Shown here piece after piece: positions 21,796-30,407 of a DNA stretch of 30,407 nucleotides. The position numbers and the translations under genes are program-made. The notes beneath the pieces are model-generated. The model ran no database searches and had not been told where the DNA came from. It worked only from the letters and a program-made list of their open reading frames with translations. How positions within the stretch are numbered: the first letter of the stretch is position 1; each line of letters opens with the position of its first letter. The stretch comes from JAICTV01 sp035634055 (lineage in GTDB: Bacteria; Planctomycetota; Phycisphaerae; Tepidisphaerales; Tepidisphaeraceae): positions 1 to 30,407 of the forward strand of contig DASQDR010000246.1 in the NCBI GenBank assembly GCA_035634055.1, read 5' to 3'.

Positions 21796-24700
21796 CTACC
21801 GAGCCACTTTCGCCCATTGCGCCTCAAGGCGCTTGGCTGAAACCGGTACGGCCGTCTTCAGCTCCTGGGCGAACAACGACACGCGCAGCTCCTCCAGCAT
21901 CCAGCGAAATTGATCCAGCTCCGCGTCGGTCACGCCCGCCCGCTGCTGCTGGGCCCGCCGCTCGTCGTGCTGCCGCTGGAGCGGCTCGACCTCCGCCAGC
22001 CCCGCCTGATCGCGCGACAGCCCGGCGTTGAGCAGCTTGCGCAGCCGCACGTCCATGGCCGAGAGGTATCGCGGGTAGTGCGCCAGCCACTGCGGCGGCG
22101 CCTTGACGACGAACCCGTCGTAGACGAGCGCGGCCAGTTGCTTGCGCATGTCCTGGTACGACCGCACCAGCGCGGGGGCGGCCACCTTCGACAGCTCCAG
22201 GTGCAGGGCCTGGTACTTTTCGAGAATGGTCGCGACAAGGTCGCCGAGCTCGTTCGACGCCTGCGACATCCGCCGCCAGCCGAACTGCGCGCGATCGAGG
22301 AACTGCTGCCGCGTGCGCACTTGCGCCTCCTGGCCGAAGAGCGCGCGATCGATGATGGCGTCGACCAGGTCGGCCTTGAGGTCGTCGCACGAGCCGACGG
22401 TGGCGTAGTTCAGGCACATGCGCTCGAAGCGCGGGAGCTGGCGCGACAGCCACTTCACCTCTTCGCGCAACTGCAACATCAGCAGTCGCCGAACCCCGCC
22501 GCGCATCTCCCGCTTCGCCGCGTCGGCGGAATCGAGCAGGCGGAGCGAGACGGACTCGCCCGCGTCGACCAGCGCAGGATAACCCTGGAGCGTCATGCCG
22601 TTGCGGCGGACCTGCACGCGCTCGGGCAGGTCGCCGAAGTCCCAGCTCTTAATCCCGTCGCGGTGCCACTGCGACGGCGGCTGCTGCTGGAAGGTTTTGC
22701 GCGCCTGGATGCCGAGGTCGCGGCGGATCTGGTCGAGATCGCGGCCGGCCTTCACCTCTTCGCCGTGGTCGTCCACGATGCGGAAGTTCATCAGCAGGTA
22801 AGGCGGCAGATCCGCGCTGGCGAACGCGCCGCGATCGACCGGCTCGCCGCTCAGCTTCCCCAGCGCGTGGGCCAGCTCGTCGTGCAGCGACGGCCGGTCG
22901 CGCCGCAGCAGCGCGATCGCCTTGTCGGCGTGCTCCGGGACCGGGACGAACTTCACCCGCAGCGCCTTGGGCATCGACTTCATCATCGCCACGACCTTCT
23001 CGCGCAGCAGCCCCGGCACGAGCCACTCGAACGGCTCGGACGCGAGCTGGTTCAGCGCCGCCAGCGGGACCGTTGCCGTCACGCCGTCGTTCGGGTCGGA
23101 CGGGTCGAACACGTACGCCAGCGGCAGGCGGATGCCGTTGGCGGCGTGCAGCTCGTCGGGGTACTCCTGCTTGTTGTCCGTCACCTCGCGCTTCAAAAGG
23201 TCGCGGCGGTGCATGAAGAGCAGCGTCGGGCGGCTCTTCTCGGCGTCGCTCCGCCAGCGCTCCAGCAGCGGCGCGTTGTAGACGTCGCGCGGGACGCGCT
23301 TGTCGTAGAACTCGTAGATGCGGTCATCGTCCACCAGCAAGTCGCGCTGCCGCCGCTTGGCCTCCAGCGCCTGGATCTCCTCGATCAGCCTCGCGTTGTG
23401 GACGAAGAACTCGGCGCGCGTGCGGAAGTCGCGCAGCACCAGCGCGTGGTAGATGAACAGTTGCCGCGAGACCTCCGGGTCGATCGGCCCGTAGTGGACC
23501 GTGCGCCGCGGGACCAGCGTGAGCCCGAACAGCGTCACCTTCTCCAGCGCCGCCACGTGCCCGGTCGCCGCCTGCCAGTGCGGCTCGGTGTACGTGCGCT
23601 TCACCAGGTGCTGCGCGACGCGCTCGACCCACTGCGGCTGGATCTGGGCCACGGTGCGCGCGTACAGCCTGGTCGTCTCGACCAGCTCCGCCGCCATCAC
23701 CCACGTGGGCTTGCGGCGGAACAGCGCCGAGCCCGGGAAGATGCTGAACTTCCCGCCGCGGCCGGCGGTGTACTCGTGCTGCTCGCTGCGGAAGCCGATG
23801 TTGCTCAGCAGCCCGGTCAGCAGCGAGCGGTGGATCGCGTCCACGTGCTGCGGCGAGAGGTCGCGGCTGGACGAGTGATCGAAGTGCCGCTTGTGCCGCA
23901 GGTGCAGCACCTCGCCGGCGATCGTGCGGAGCTGGGAGTGGACGTCGTCCCACTCGCGCATGCGGATGTAGGAGACGAAGTTCTCCTTGCACGCCTTGCG
24001 CAACTTGCCGTGCGACAAGTTCTCCTTTTGCGCCTGGTAGAACACCCACAGCTTGAGCAGGCCCAGAAAGTCGGAGCGCTCGTCGGCGAACCTGGCGTGA
24101 GCGGCGTCGGCCTGCTCCTGCTTTTCCATCGGCCGCTCGCGCGGATCCTGGATCGACAGCACGGCGGCGAGGATCAGCACCTGGTCCAGGCAGCGCTCGT
24201 CCGCCGCCGCCAGCACCATCCGTCCCAGCCGCGGGTCGATCGGCAGCTTCGCCAGGTCGCGCCCCAGGGGCGTGAGCTGGTTCTGCTCGTCGATCGCGCC
24301 AAGCTCGTGCAGCGTCTGCAACCCGTCCTTGATCGCGCGGTAGTCCGGCGGCTCGAGGAACGGGAAGTCCTGCACGTCCCCCAGCCGCAGCGCCTTCATC
24401 TGAAGGATCACGCTCGCGAGGTTCGTGCGGAGGATTTCCGGCTCGGTGAACTGCGGGCGCGACTCGAAATCTTCCTCGCTGTACAGCCGGACGCACGTCC
24501 CTTCGCTCACGCGGCCGCAGCGGCCCTTGCGCTGGTCGGCGCTGGCGCGCGAGACGTGCTCGATCGGCAGCCGCTGCACCTTCGTGCGGCTGGACCACCG
24601 GCTCATCCGCGCGAAGCCGGGGTCGATCACGTAGCGGATGCCCGGAACGGTCAGCGACGTCTCGGCGACATTGGTCGCCAGCACGATGCGCGGCCGGCCG

Positions 24701-25710
24701 TGCGGCTGGAAGATCTTCATCTGATCTTCAGCCCCCAGCCGCGCGTACAGCGGCAGCACCTCCACGCCGGGCGGATGATGCTTGCGCAGCGCCTCGGCCG
24801 TCTCGCGGATCTCGCGCTCGCCGGTGAGGAAGACCAGCACGTCGCCCGGCCCGTCGCGCCACAGTTCGTCGACCGCGCCCAGGATCGCCTCGATTGGCTC
24901 GGGGTCCTCCTCCTCCGGGTCGTCTGCCACCGGCGGGCGGTAGCGCACCTCAACCGGGTACGTCCGCCCCGACACCTCGACGATCGGCGCGCCCCCGAAG
25001 TGCTGGCTGAACTGCTGCGGGTTGATCGTCGCCGACGTGATGATCAGCTTCAGGTCCGGCCGCTGCGGCAGCAGTTGCTTGAGGTAGCCGAGCAGAAAGT
25101 CGATGTTCAGGCTGCGCTCGTGGGCCTCGTCGATGATGATCGTGTCGTAGCGCGAGAGGAAGCGGTCCCCCTGCGTCTCGGCCAGCAGGATGCCGTCGGT
25201 CATCAGCTTGACGTACGTCTGCTCCGAGAGCTTGTCGCCGAATCGCACCTTGTAGCCGACGGCGTGGCCGAGCGGGGTCTCCAGCTCTTGCGCGATGCGC
25301 TGCGCGACGGTGCGGGCGGCGATGCGGCGCGGCTGCGTGTGGCCGATCATCCCGGCAACGCCGCGGCCAAGCTCCAGGCAGATCTTGGGGAGCTGCGTGG
25401 TCTTGCCCGACCCCGTCTCGCCGCAGACCACCACCACCTGGTGATCGCGAATGGCGGCCGCGATCTCGTCGCGCTTCTGGCTGACCGGCAGCTCCGGCGG
25501 ATAGACCGGCCGCGGCAGGTCCGCCCGGCGGCGCTCGACGATCGACAGCGACCGCCGCACCTCCTCCTCCAGCCGCCGCAGCGACTCGTCCACCGGCTGC
25601 CCGTCGCGTGACCGCTGCCGCAGCGCGTGCAGCCGCCGCGACAGCGCGAACCGGTCGCGCACCATGGCCCGGTTGACATCGGCTTGCAGCGACTCGATCG
25701 GGGCGATCAC
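21796..25710 (-). CDS. hrpA: ATP-dependent RNA helicase HrpA (DEAH box)
   Basis: With a GTG start at 25710 the protein has 1304 residues, the normal length for HrpA. Walker A is GETGSGKT (97-104). DEAH lies in TIIIDEAHERSL, motif III is SAT in IITSATIN, and motif VI is QRKGRCGR. The winged-helix and HA2 parts and the long C-terminal HrpA-specific region follow. HrpA remodels RNA and in E. coli rescues stalled or collided ribosomes. The frame is open far upstream (to 26766), but that part is the antisense-frame shadow of the TPR gene. GTG 25710 is chosen by length. TACTAT (25722-25717) lies only 6 bases before it, so a leaderless transcript is possible; ATG 25665 is the alternative. It lies 89 bases after the TPR gene stop. 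Confidence 0.95.
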   Translation of the reverse strand: MIAPIESLQADVNRAMVRDRFALSRRLHALRQRSRDGQPVDESLRRLEEEVRRSLSIVERRRADLPRPVYPPELPVSQKRDEIAAAIRDHQVVVVCGETGSGKTTQLPKICLELGRGVAGMIGHTQPRRIAARTVAQRIAQELETPLGHAVGYKVRFGDKLSEQTYVKLMTDGILLAETQGDRFLSRYDTIIIDEAHERSLNIDFLLGYLKQLLPQRPDLKLIITSATINPQQFSQHFGGAPIVEVSGRTYPVEVRYRPPVADDPEEEDPEPIEAILGAVDELWRDGPGDVLVFLTGEREIRETAEALRKHHPPGVEVLPLYARLGAEDQMKIFQPHGRPRIVLATNVAETSLTVPGIRYVIDPGFARMSRWSSRTKVQRLPIEHVSRASADQRKGRCGRVSEGTCVRLYSEEDFESRPQFTEPEILRTNLASVILQMKALRLGDVQDFPFLEPPDYRAIKDGLQTLHELGAIDEQNQLTPLGRDLAKLPIDPRLGRMVLAAADERCLDQVLILAAVLSIQDPRERPMEKQEQADAAHARFADERSDFLGLLKLWVFYQAQKENLSHGKLRKACKENFVSYIRMREWDDVHSQLRTIAGEVLHLRHKRHFDHSSSRDLSPQHVDAIHRSLLTGLLSNIGFRSEQHEYTAGRGGKFSIFPGSALFRRKPTWVMAAELVETTRLYARTVAQIQPQWVERVAQHLVKRTYTEPHWQAATGHVAALEKVTLFGLTLVPRRTVHYGPIDPEVSRQLFIYHALVLRDFRTRAEFFVHNARLIEEIQALEAKRRQRDLLVDDDRIYEFYDKRVPRDVYNAPLLERWRSDAEKSRPTLLFMHRRDLLKREVTDNKQEYPDELHAANGIRLPLAYVFDPSDPNDGVTATVPLAALNQLASEPFEWLVPGLLREKVVAMMKSMPKALRVKFVPVPEHADKAIALLRRDRPSLHDELAHALGKLSGEPVDRGAFASADLPPYLLMNFRIVDDHGEEVKAGRDLDQIRRDLGIQARKTFQQQPPSQWHRDGIKSWDFGDLPERVQVRRNGMTLQGYPALVDAGESVSLRLLDSADAAKREMRGGVRRLLMLQLREEVKWLSRQLPRFERMCLNYATVGSCDDLKADLVDAIIDRALFGQEAQVRTRQQFLDRAQFGWRRMSQASNELGDLVATILEKYQALHLELSKVAAPALVRSYQDMRKQLAALVYDGFVVKAPPQWLAHYPRYLSAMDVRLRKLLNAGLSRDQAGLAEVEPLQRQHDERRAQQQRAGVTDAELDQFRWMLEELRVSLFAQELKTAVPVSAKRLEAQWAKVAR

Positions 25711-25799
25711 GGCGGAATAGTAGGAAGTGCAGGGCGATTTTTCGCGTGCGCCGCTCACGTTGCCGGACCCGTCACGCACGTGCCGCGGTCGGGCCGCGT

Positions 25800-27965
25800 C
25801 TACCGACCCGCCCGCGACGCCGCCCGCGGCGACCGCAGCGTTCGCCACTCCTCGCGCAGGCGGTGTTCCAGCGCGCGGGTGAAGGCGCGGCTGTCGAGCA
25901 GCGTCGAGCGCATCATGCGCGGCCGCAGGTCGTGGCGCAGCTCGCGGCGCGTCTCCACGTCGCGCGCCAGCTCGACGGCCGCCCGAACGTACGACTGCAC
26001 GTCGGCCGCCACCAGCTCTTCCAGCCCCAGCAGCGTGAGGAAGCTCGCGCCGATGCGCGACGCGGACGTGCGGCCGGTCAGGGTCACCACCGGCACGCCC
26101 ATCCAGAGCGCCTCGCACGTGGTGCTGGTGCCGGCGTAAGGGTGGGTGTCCAGCGCGATATCGACGCGCCCGTACGCGCGCAGGTGCTCGTCGAGCGACG
26201 GCGTCGGCGGGAGCAGTTCCAACCGGCTCGGGCCGATGCCGCGGGCGGCGAACGCGCCGACCAGCCGCCGGCGGACGTCCTCGCGGTCCAGCCAGCGCGC
26301 CTTGAGCAGCAGCCGCGACCCCGGCACGCCCAGCAGCACGCGCGCCCAGGCTGCGATGAGCGGGCCGTTCACCTTGCGCACCATGTTGAAGCACCCGAAG
26401 GTGATTTGCGGCACGCCGCCCGCGCCGCCGAAGCGGTCGCTGGGCGGCGGCTCGACCGGCGGCGACGGCTCCGGCGGGCGGTAGCACCACGCGCACGGCA
26501 GCCGCAGCAGCCGCTCGGTGTGGTGCCGCTCGGCGTCGCCGCCCGGCGGGTCGGCGTGAGCGTCGGTGATCCGCAGGTCCATCGACCTCATCCCGGTCGT
26601 GTCGGGGTACCCGACCCACGTCACCTGCATCGGCGCCGGGCGGCGGGCGAACGCGAGCAGCCGGTTCCCCTCGGTGTGGCCGGCGAGATCGACCAGGATG
26701 TCGACGCGGTCGACCCGAATCTGGTCGGCCAGTTGCGCCTCGTCCATCCGCGTGACATCCCGCCAAACGTCGGCGGTGCGGCGGAGGCGCGCGGTGGTGT
26801 CGTCGGGGGCGACATCATCGGCGTAGCAGAACACCTCGAAGCGCGACCGGTCGTGGGCGGCGATCACCGGCTCGATGAAGAAGCCGACCGGGTGCGCGCG
26901 GAAGTCGCGCGAGACGTAACCGATGCGCAGCCGCCGGCCGGCGTCGTCCGCGCTCGCGGCGGCGGTGGCGCCCTGGTCGATTTCCGCCGGGCCCGCCGCC
27001 AACGCCGCCGCCGCCGCATCCAGCAGTGGCTGCTCGAACCGCCGCGCCCACTCCAGGTGCTGCTCGAACAGCGCGGCGCGGTCGGCGCCGGGGACGTACT
27101 GCGAGAGCTGGAGCAGCGCGTCGAGCGCGGCGCGGTTGTCCGGCTCGGCCTCCAGCCCCGCGCGCAGCTCGGCCACCTGCTCCTCCACCGGCGCGCCCTC
27201 GCCCAGCGCGGTCACCAGCGCGAACCGCGCCGCGGCCAGGTCCGGCTTGAGGGCGACCGCCTCGCGGAACGCCTCGATCGCCGCCTCACGCCGCCCCGCC
27301 TCCGCCAGCGCGACCCCGAGGTTGTAGCGCGCCTCGGCCAGCGACGGGTCGAGGTCGATGGCACGGCGGTACGCCGCGACGGAATCGTCCAGCCGCCGCG
27401 CCCGGCGCAGCGCGTCCGCCAGTTGCAGGTGCGCCACGACCACCTTCGGCCGCAGCCGCGTCACCGCGCGGTAGTGCTCGACCGATTCCTCCGCCTGCCC
27501 CGATTCGGACAGCGCGTTGGCCAGGTTGAAGTGCGCCTCGGCGTAATCCGGCTTGAGGCGGATGGCGTGGCGGAAGCAGCGGATCGCGTCGGCGCGCTGC
27601 CCGCGCAGGTTGAAGGCGTTGCCGAGGTTCAGGTGGGCATCGGGCAGGTCCGGGTCGAGGATGATCGACTGCTCGAACTGGTGGACCGCCTCGTCCACGT
27701 CGCCCGCCAGCGCCAGGGAGACGCCCAGCGTCGAGCGCCACGCGGCGTTGCGCGGGTTGGCGGGAACGGCGCGGCGGAGCAGGCCGACGGCGTCGGCGTG
27801 CCGGCCCACCTGCTGCGCCACCACCCCCAGCAGGTAGAGCGCGTCCGGGTTGGCCGGCTGCACCGCCAGCACCTGGCGGTAGATCGTCTCCGCTTCGGGC
27901 AGACGGTTGGACCGGTGGTGCTCCACCGCCAGCCGCATCGCATCGGGGATCGAGACCTGCGTCAT
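25800..27965 (-). CDS. TPR protein with O-GlcNAc-transferase-like GT41 catalytic domain
   Basis: The protein has 721 residues. Residues 10-285 are about eight tetratricopeptide repeats (for example DALYLLGVVAQQVGRHADA and AHFNLANALSESGQ). Residues 345-710 match the SPINDLY/OGT catalytic region of family GT41: GYVSRDFRAHPVGFF with the conserved His358, VTWVGYPDTTGM, FGCFNMVRKVNG, LLLKARWLD with Lys555 in the place of the UDP-contacting lysine, and LDTHPYAGTSTTCEALWMGVPVVTLTG. Family members glycosylate Ser/Thr of proteins; the donor could be GlcNAc or another nucleotide sugar. There is no signal peptide, so cytoplasmic action on protein substrates is likely. The start has no ribosome binding site. 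It lies 83 bases after sufT. Confidence 0.9.
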   Translation of the reverse strand: MTQVSIPDAMRLAVEHHRSNRLPEAETIYRQVLAVQPANPDALYLLGVVAQQVGRHADAVGLLRRAVPANPRNAAWRSTLGVSLALAGDVDEAVHQFEQSIILDPDLPDAHLNLGNAFNLRGQRADAIRCFRHAIRLKPDYAEAHFNLANALSESGQAEESVEHYRAVTRLRPKVVVAHLQLADALRRARRLDDSVAAYRRAIDLDPSLAEARYNLGVALAEAGRREAAIEAFREAVALKPDLAAARFALVTALGEGAPVEEQVAELRAGLEAEPDNRAALDALLQLSQYVPGADRAALFEQHLEWARRFEQPLLDAAAAALAAGPAEIDQGATAAASADDAGRRLRIGYVSRDFRAHPVGFFIEPVIAAHDRSRFEVFCYADDVAPDDTTARLRRTADVWRDVTRMDEAQLADQIRVDRVDILVDLAGHTEGNRLLAFARRPAPMQVTWVGYPDTTGMRSMDLRITDAHADPPGGDAERHHTERLLRLPCAWCYRPPEPSPPVEPPPSDRFGGAGGVPQITFGCFNMVRKVNGPLIAAWARVLLGVPGSRLLLKARWLDREDVRRRLVGAFAARGIGPSRLELLPPTPSLDEHLRAYGRVDIALDTHPYAGTSTTCEALWMGVPVVTLTGRTSASRIGASFLTLLGLEELVAADVQSYVRAAVELARDVETRRELRHDLRPRMMRSTLLDSRAFTRALEHRLREEWRTLRSPRAASRAGR

Positions 27966-28048
27966 GCTTTTTGGTTACGACGTGGCCGCAGGGCACTGGC
28001 ACGCAGGCGCGGCGCGCGAACGGCGCGCCCGCGGCGGTCGGGCCGTCC

Positions 28049-28624
<576 letters not shown>

Positions 28625-28648
28625 GGCGCGCGCTCCCGCGGAGGTCTG

Positions 28649-30407
28649 CTAAGGCTGCCCCGCCGCCAGCTCTGCCGCGGCGGCCTTGAGCTTGCGGATC
28701 ATGCCGTCCAGGCCGTTGCGCCGCTGCGTGGTGATGAACTGATCGAGGCCGATGCGGCGGAAGAAGTCCTCGTGGTCAAAGGCCACCACGTCCTCCGCCC
28801 GCTGCCCGGAGTAGACGCGCTCGAGGATCGCGATCAACCCGCGCACGATGTCGGCGTTGGCGTCGGCGACGAACTCCACGGCGCCCGGCCTGTCGGCCGA
28901 GCGGCGCGGGACGAGGTAGACCTCGCTCATGCAACCGGGCACGCGCGGCGTGACCTGCTTGAGCAGGTCGAAGTAGCTCGGCAGCTTTCGGCCGAGGTCC
29001 ATCAGGTACTCGTTCTTGGCATCGCGCTCCTCGAGCAGGTTGAAGTCCTCCGCCAGCGCGTCCGCCGCCGCCTGCGGGGAGGGCGCCGACGCCTTCGGGT
29101 AGACCACCGCCGCCTGCCCGGTTTCCCGAGGCTTGGGTGCAGCGGCCGCCGCCGCCTTCTTGCGCGCCTGCACCCGCGATTCGGAATCGACGATTTTGCG
29201 CAGCGCGGCGATGAACGCGTCGACGTCGGCGCGCGTGTTGTACATCGCCAGCGACGCCCGCGCCGTCGCGGGGATCTTAAAGCGGTCCATGATCGGCTGG
29301 CAGCAGTGGTGCCCGGTGCGCACGGCCACGCCGTGCAGGTCGAGGGCAACGCCCAGGTCGTGCGCCGACACCACCGGGTTCTCCAGCACGAAGCTGACCG
29401 CGCCCGCGCGGTTGCGCGCGTTGCCGATCAGGCGGACGCCGGGCACCTGGCGGAGCTGGGCGACGAGGTGATCGAGCAGCTCGTGCTCGTGGGCCTCGAT
29501 CTTCTCCAGCCCGACCGACTGCACGTAATCGACCGCCGCCCCCAGCCCGATCGCGCCGGCGATGTCGGGCGTGCCGGCCTCGAGGCGGCTGGGGAGCTGG
29601 GCGTACGTGCTCTTCTCGAACGTGACCGATTCGATCATGTCCCCGCCGCCCTGGTACGGCGGCAGCGCCTCCAGCGCCGCGCGCTTGCCGTAGAGCGCGC
29701 CGATTCCGGTCGGGCCGAACAGCTTGTGGCCGGACAGGGCGTAGAAGTCGCAGTCGATGTCGCGCACGTCGACCCTGGTGTGCGCCGTCGCCTGCGCGCC
29801 GTCCACCAGCACCTTCGCGCCCACCGCGTGCGCCATGCGGACGATGCGCTTCACGTCGTTGACGGTGCCGAGGGCGTTGCTGACGTGGTTGACGGCGACG
29901 ATCTTGGCGCGCTCCGAGAGCATCGATTCCAGCTCGTCGAGCAGCAGCTCGCCGTCGTCGTTCATCGGGATCACCCGCAGCGACGCGCCGCTGTGCTCGC
30001 AGGCGAGCTGCCAGGGGACGATGTTGCTGTGGTGCTCCATCGCCGAGACCAGCACCTCGTCGCCCGGCTTCAGCCACTTGCGCGACGCGCCGGCGGCGAC
30101 GAGGTTGATCGCCTCGGTGGTGCCGCGGGTGAAGATGATCTCGGCGGCCTCGGCGGCGCCCAGGAACTTCTGCACCTTCCGCCGCGACGCGTCGTACAGG
30201 TCCGTCGCGAGCATGCTCAGGTGGTAAACGCCGCGGTGGATGTTGGCGTTCTGCGACTCGTAGTAGGTCGTCAGCGCGTCGATCACCGCGCGCGGTTTCT
30301 GGGTGGTGGCGGCGTTGTCGAGGTAGACCAGCGGCCTGCCGTTGGCGAGCGTGCGCAGGATGGGGAAATCCGCGCGCACGCGCTCGACGTCGAGCCGGGC
30401 GGACGCG
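28649..30407 (-). CDS. sufS: Fused cysteine desulfurase SufS and sulfur acceptor SufE, 5' end outside the window
   Basis: The frame is open to the window edge (SARLDVERVRADFPIL before the first internal GTG at 30379), so the true start lies beyond 30407. Numbered from that GTG, residues 1-400 are a SufS-type class V aminotransferase with the PLP lysine in SGHKLFG (Lys219) and the active-site Cys359 in RTGHHCCQP. An Ala/Lys/Pro linker (405-440) leads to a SufE domain (445-576) with KLPSYFDLLKQV and the acceptor Cys483 in VPGCMSEVYLVP. SufS takes sulfur from cysteine as a persulfide and SufE accepts it for Fe-S cluster assembly on SufBCD. Here donor and acceptor are one chain. The SufBCD genes are presumably upstream, beyond the window; sufT follows. 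Confidence 0.95.
   Translation of the reverse strand, partial: ASARLDVERVRADFPILRTLANGRPLVYLDNAATTQKPRAVIDALTTYYESQNANIHRGVYHLSMLATDLYDASRRKVQKFLGAAEAAEIIFTRGTTEAINLVAAGASRKWLKPGDEVLVSAMEHHSNIVPWQLACEHSGASLRVIPMNDDGELLLDELESMLSERAKIVAVNHVSNALGTVNDVKRIVRMAHAVGAKVLVDGAQATAHTRVDVRDIDCDFYALSGHKLFGPTGIGALYGKRAALEALPPYQGGGDMIESVTFEKSTYAQLPSRLEAGTPDIAGAIGLGAAVDYVQSVGLEKIEAHEHELLDHLVAQLRQVPGVRLIGNARNRAGAVSFVLENPVVSAHDLGVALDLHGVAVRTGHHCCQPIMDRFKIPATARASLAMYNTRADVDAFIAALRKIVDSESRVQARKKAAAAAAPKPRETGQAAVVYPKASAPSPQAAADALAEDFNLLEERDAKNEYLMDLGRKLPSYFDLLKQVTPRVPGCMSEVYLVPRRSADRPGAVEFVADANADIVRGLIAILERVYSGQRAEDVVAFDHEDFFRRIGLDQFITTQRRNGLDGMIRKLKAAAAELAAGQP

Noticed and set aside
21910..25611. 1233-codon open frame on the plus strand
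   Set aside because: It is antisense to hrpA, whose helicase motifs are complete; composition (RRRQ, HVLV) is typical of a shadow.
25711..26766. 352-codon N-terminal extension of hrpA
   Set aside because: It overlaps the GT41 gene in another frame, is Arg/Pro/Ala low complexity, and would make HrpA far longer than the family norm.

Overview
The window looks like chromosome of a high-GC member of the Planctomycetota, probably a Phycisphaerae-type soil or freshwater lineage. The pointers are two unrelated secreted proteins that share an N-terminal LEPRRLMAV motif (the LEPR-XLL type signal common in this phylum), a very long beta-strand-repeat protein with dockerin-like calcium loops and a PEP-CTERM tail, and Gram-negative style housekeeping genes. 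The taxonomic placement is inference; no rRNA or other marker is present.

Layout. 1-281: intergenic DNA with one copy of a dispersed palindromic repeat. 282-1052 (+): secreted RTX-type calcium-binding protein. 1177-6416 (-): one transcription unit consisting of an isoleucine-rich leader peptide, an intrinsic terminator, a MATE transporter, isoleucyl-tRNA synthetase and purN. It has the architecture of a classical ribosome-mediated attenuator, with the tRNA synthetase for the sensed amino acid inside the controlled operon. 6576-8596 (+): a small beta-carbonic-anhydrase-like protein and a GAF plus PP2C/SpoIIE phosphatase. 8597-9149: long promoter-leader-terminator region ahead of 9150-12704 (+), the 1184-residue surface/export protein. 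12705-13917: strong terminator, tRNA-Cys(GCA), a duplicated fragment of that tRNA gene with its promoter, two copies of a GCATAACCCGCCA repeat and one possible small ORF. 13918-15507 (+): secreted right-handed beta-helix protein. 15508-15753: repeat cluster.

15754-21640 (-): a D-alanylation-like (dlt-like) cassette. In transcription order it is an LtaS/sulfatase-superfamily membrane transferase, a possible 40-codon ORF, a DltA-like adenylating ligase, a divergent DltB-like MBOAT protein and a DltC-like carrier protein. The ligase-MBOAT overlap (GTGA) and the smORF-ligase overlap (ATGA) argue for coupled translation. The cassette would activate an amino acid or acyl group, load it on the carrier protein, move it across the membrane and attach it to a surface polymer made or modified by the sulfatase-fold enzyme.

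21796-30407 (-): hrpA helicase, a TPR/O-GlcNAc-transferase-like protein (GT41), a SufT-like MIP18 protein and a fused SufS-SufE cysteine desulfurase/sulfur acceptor whose 5' end lies beyond the window. The last two form an Fe-S cluster assembly pair.

Main points for follow-up: the isoleucine attenuator in front of ileS, the dlt-like cassette in a presumably teichoic-acid-free cell, the SufS-SufE fusion, the tRNA-Cys 5' duplication, the leader RNA before the 1184-residue protein, and several genes whose start codons sit just downstream of -10-like hexamers, suggesting leaderless transcripts.
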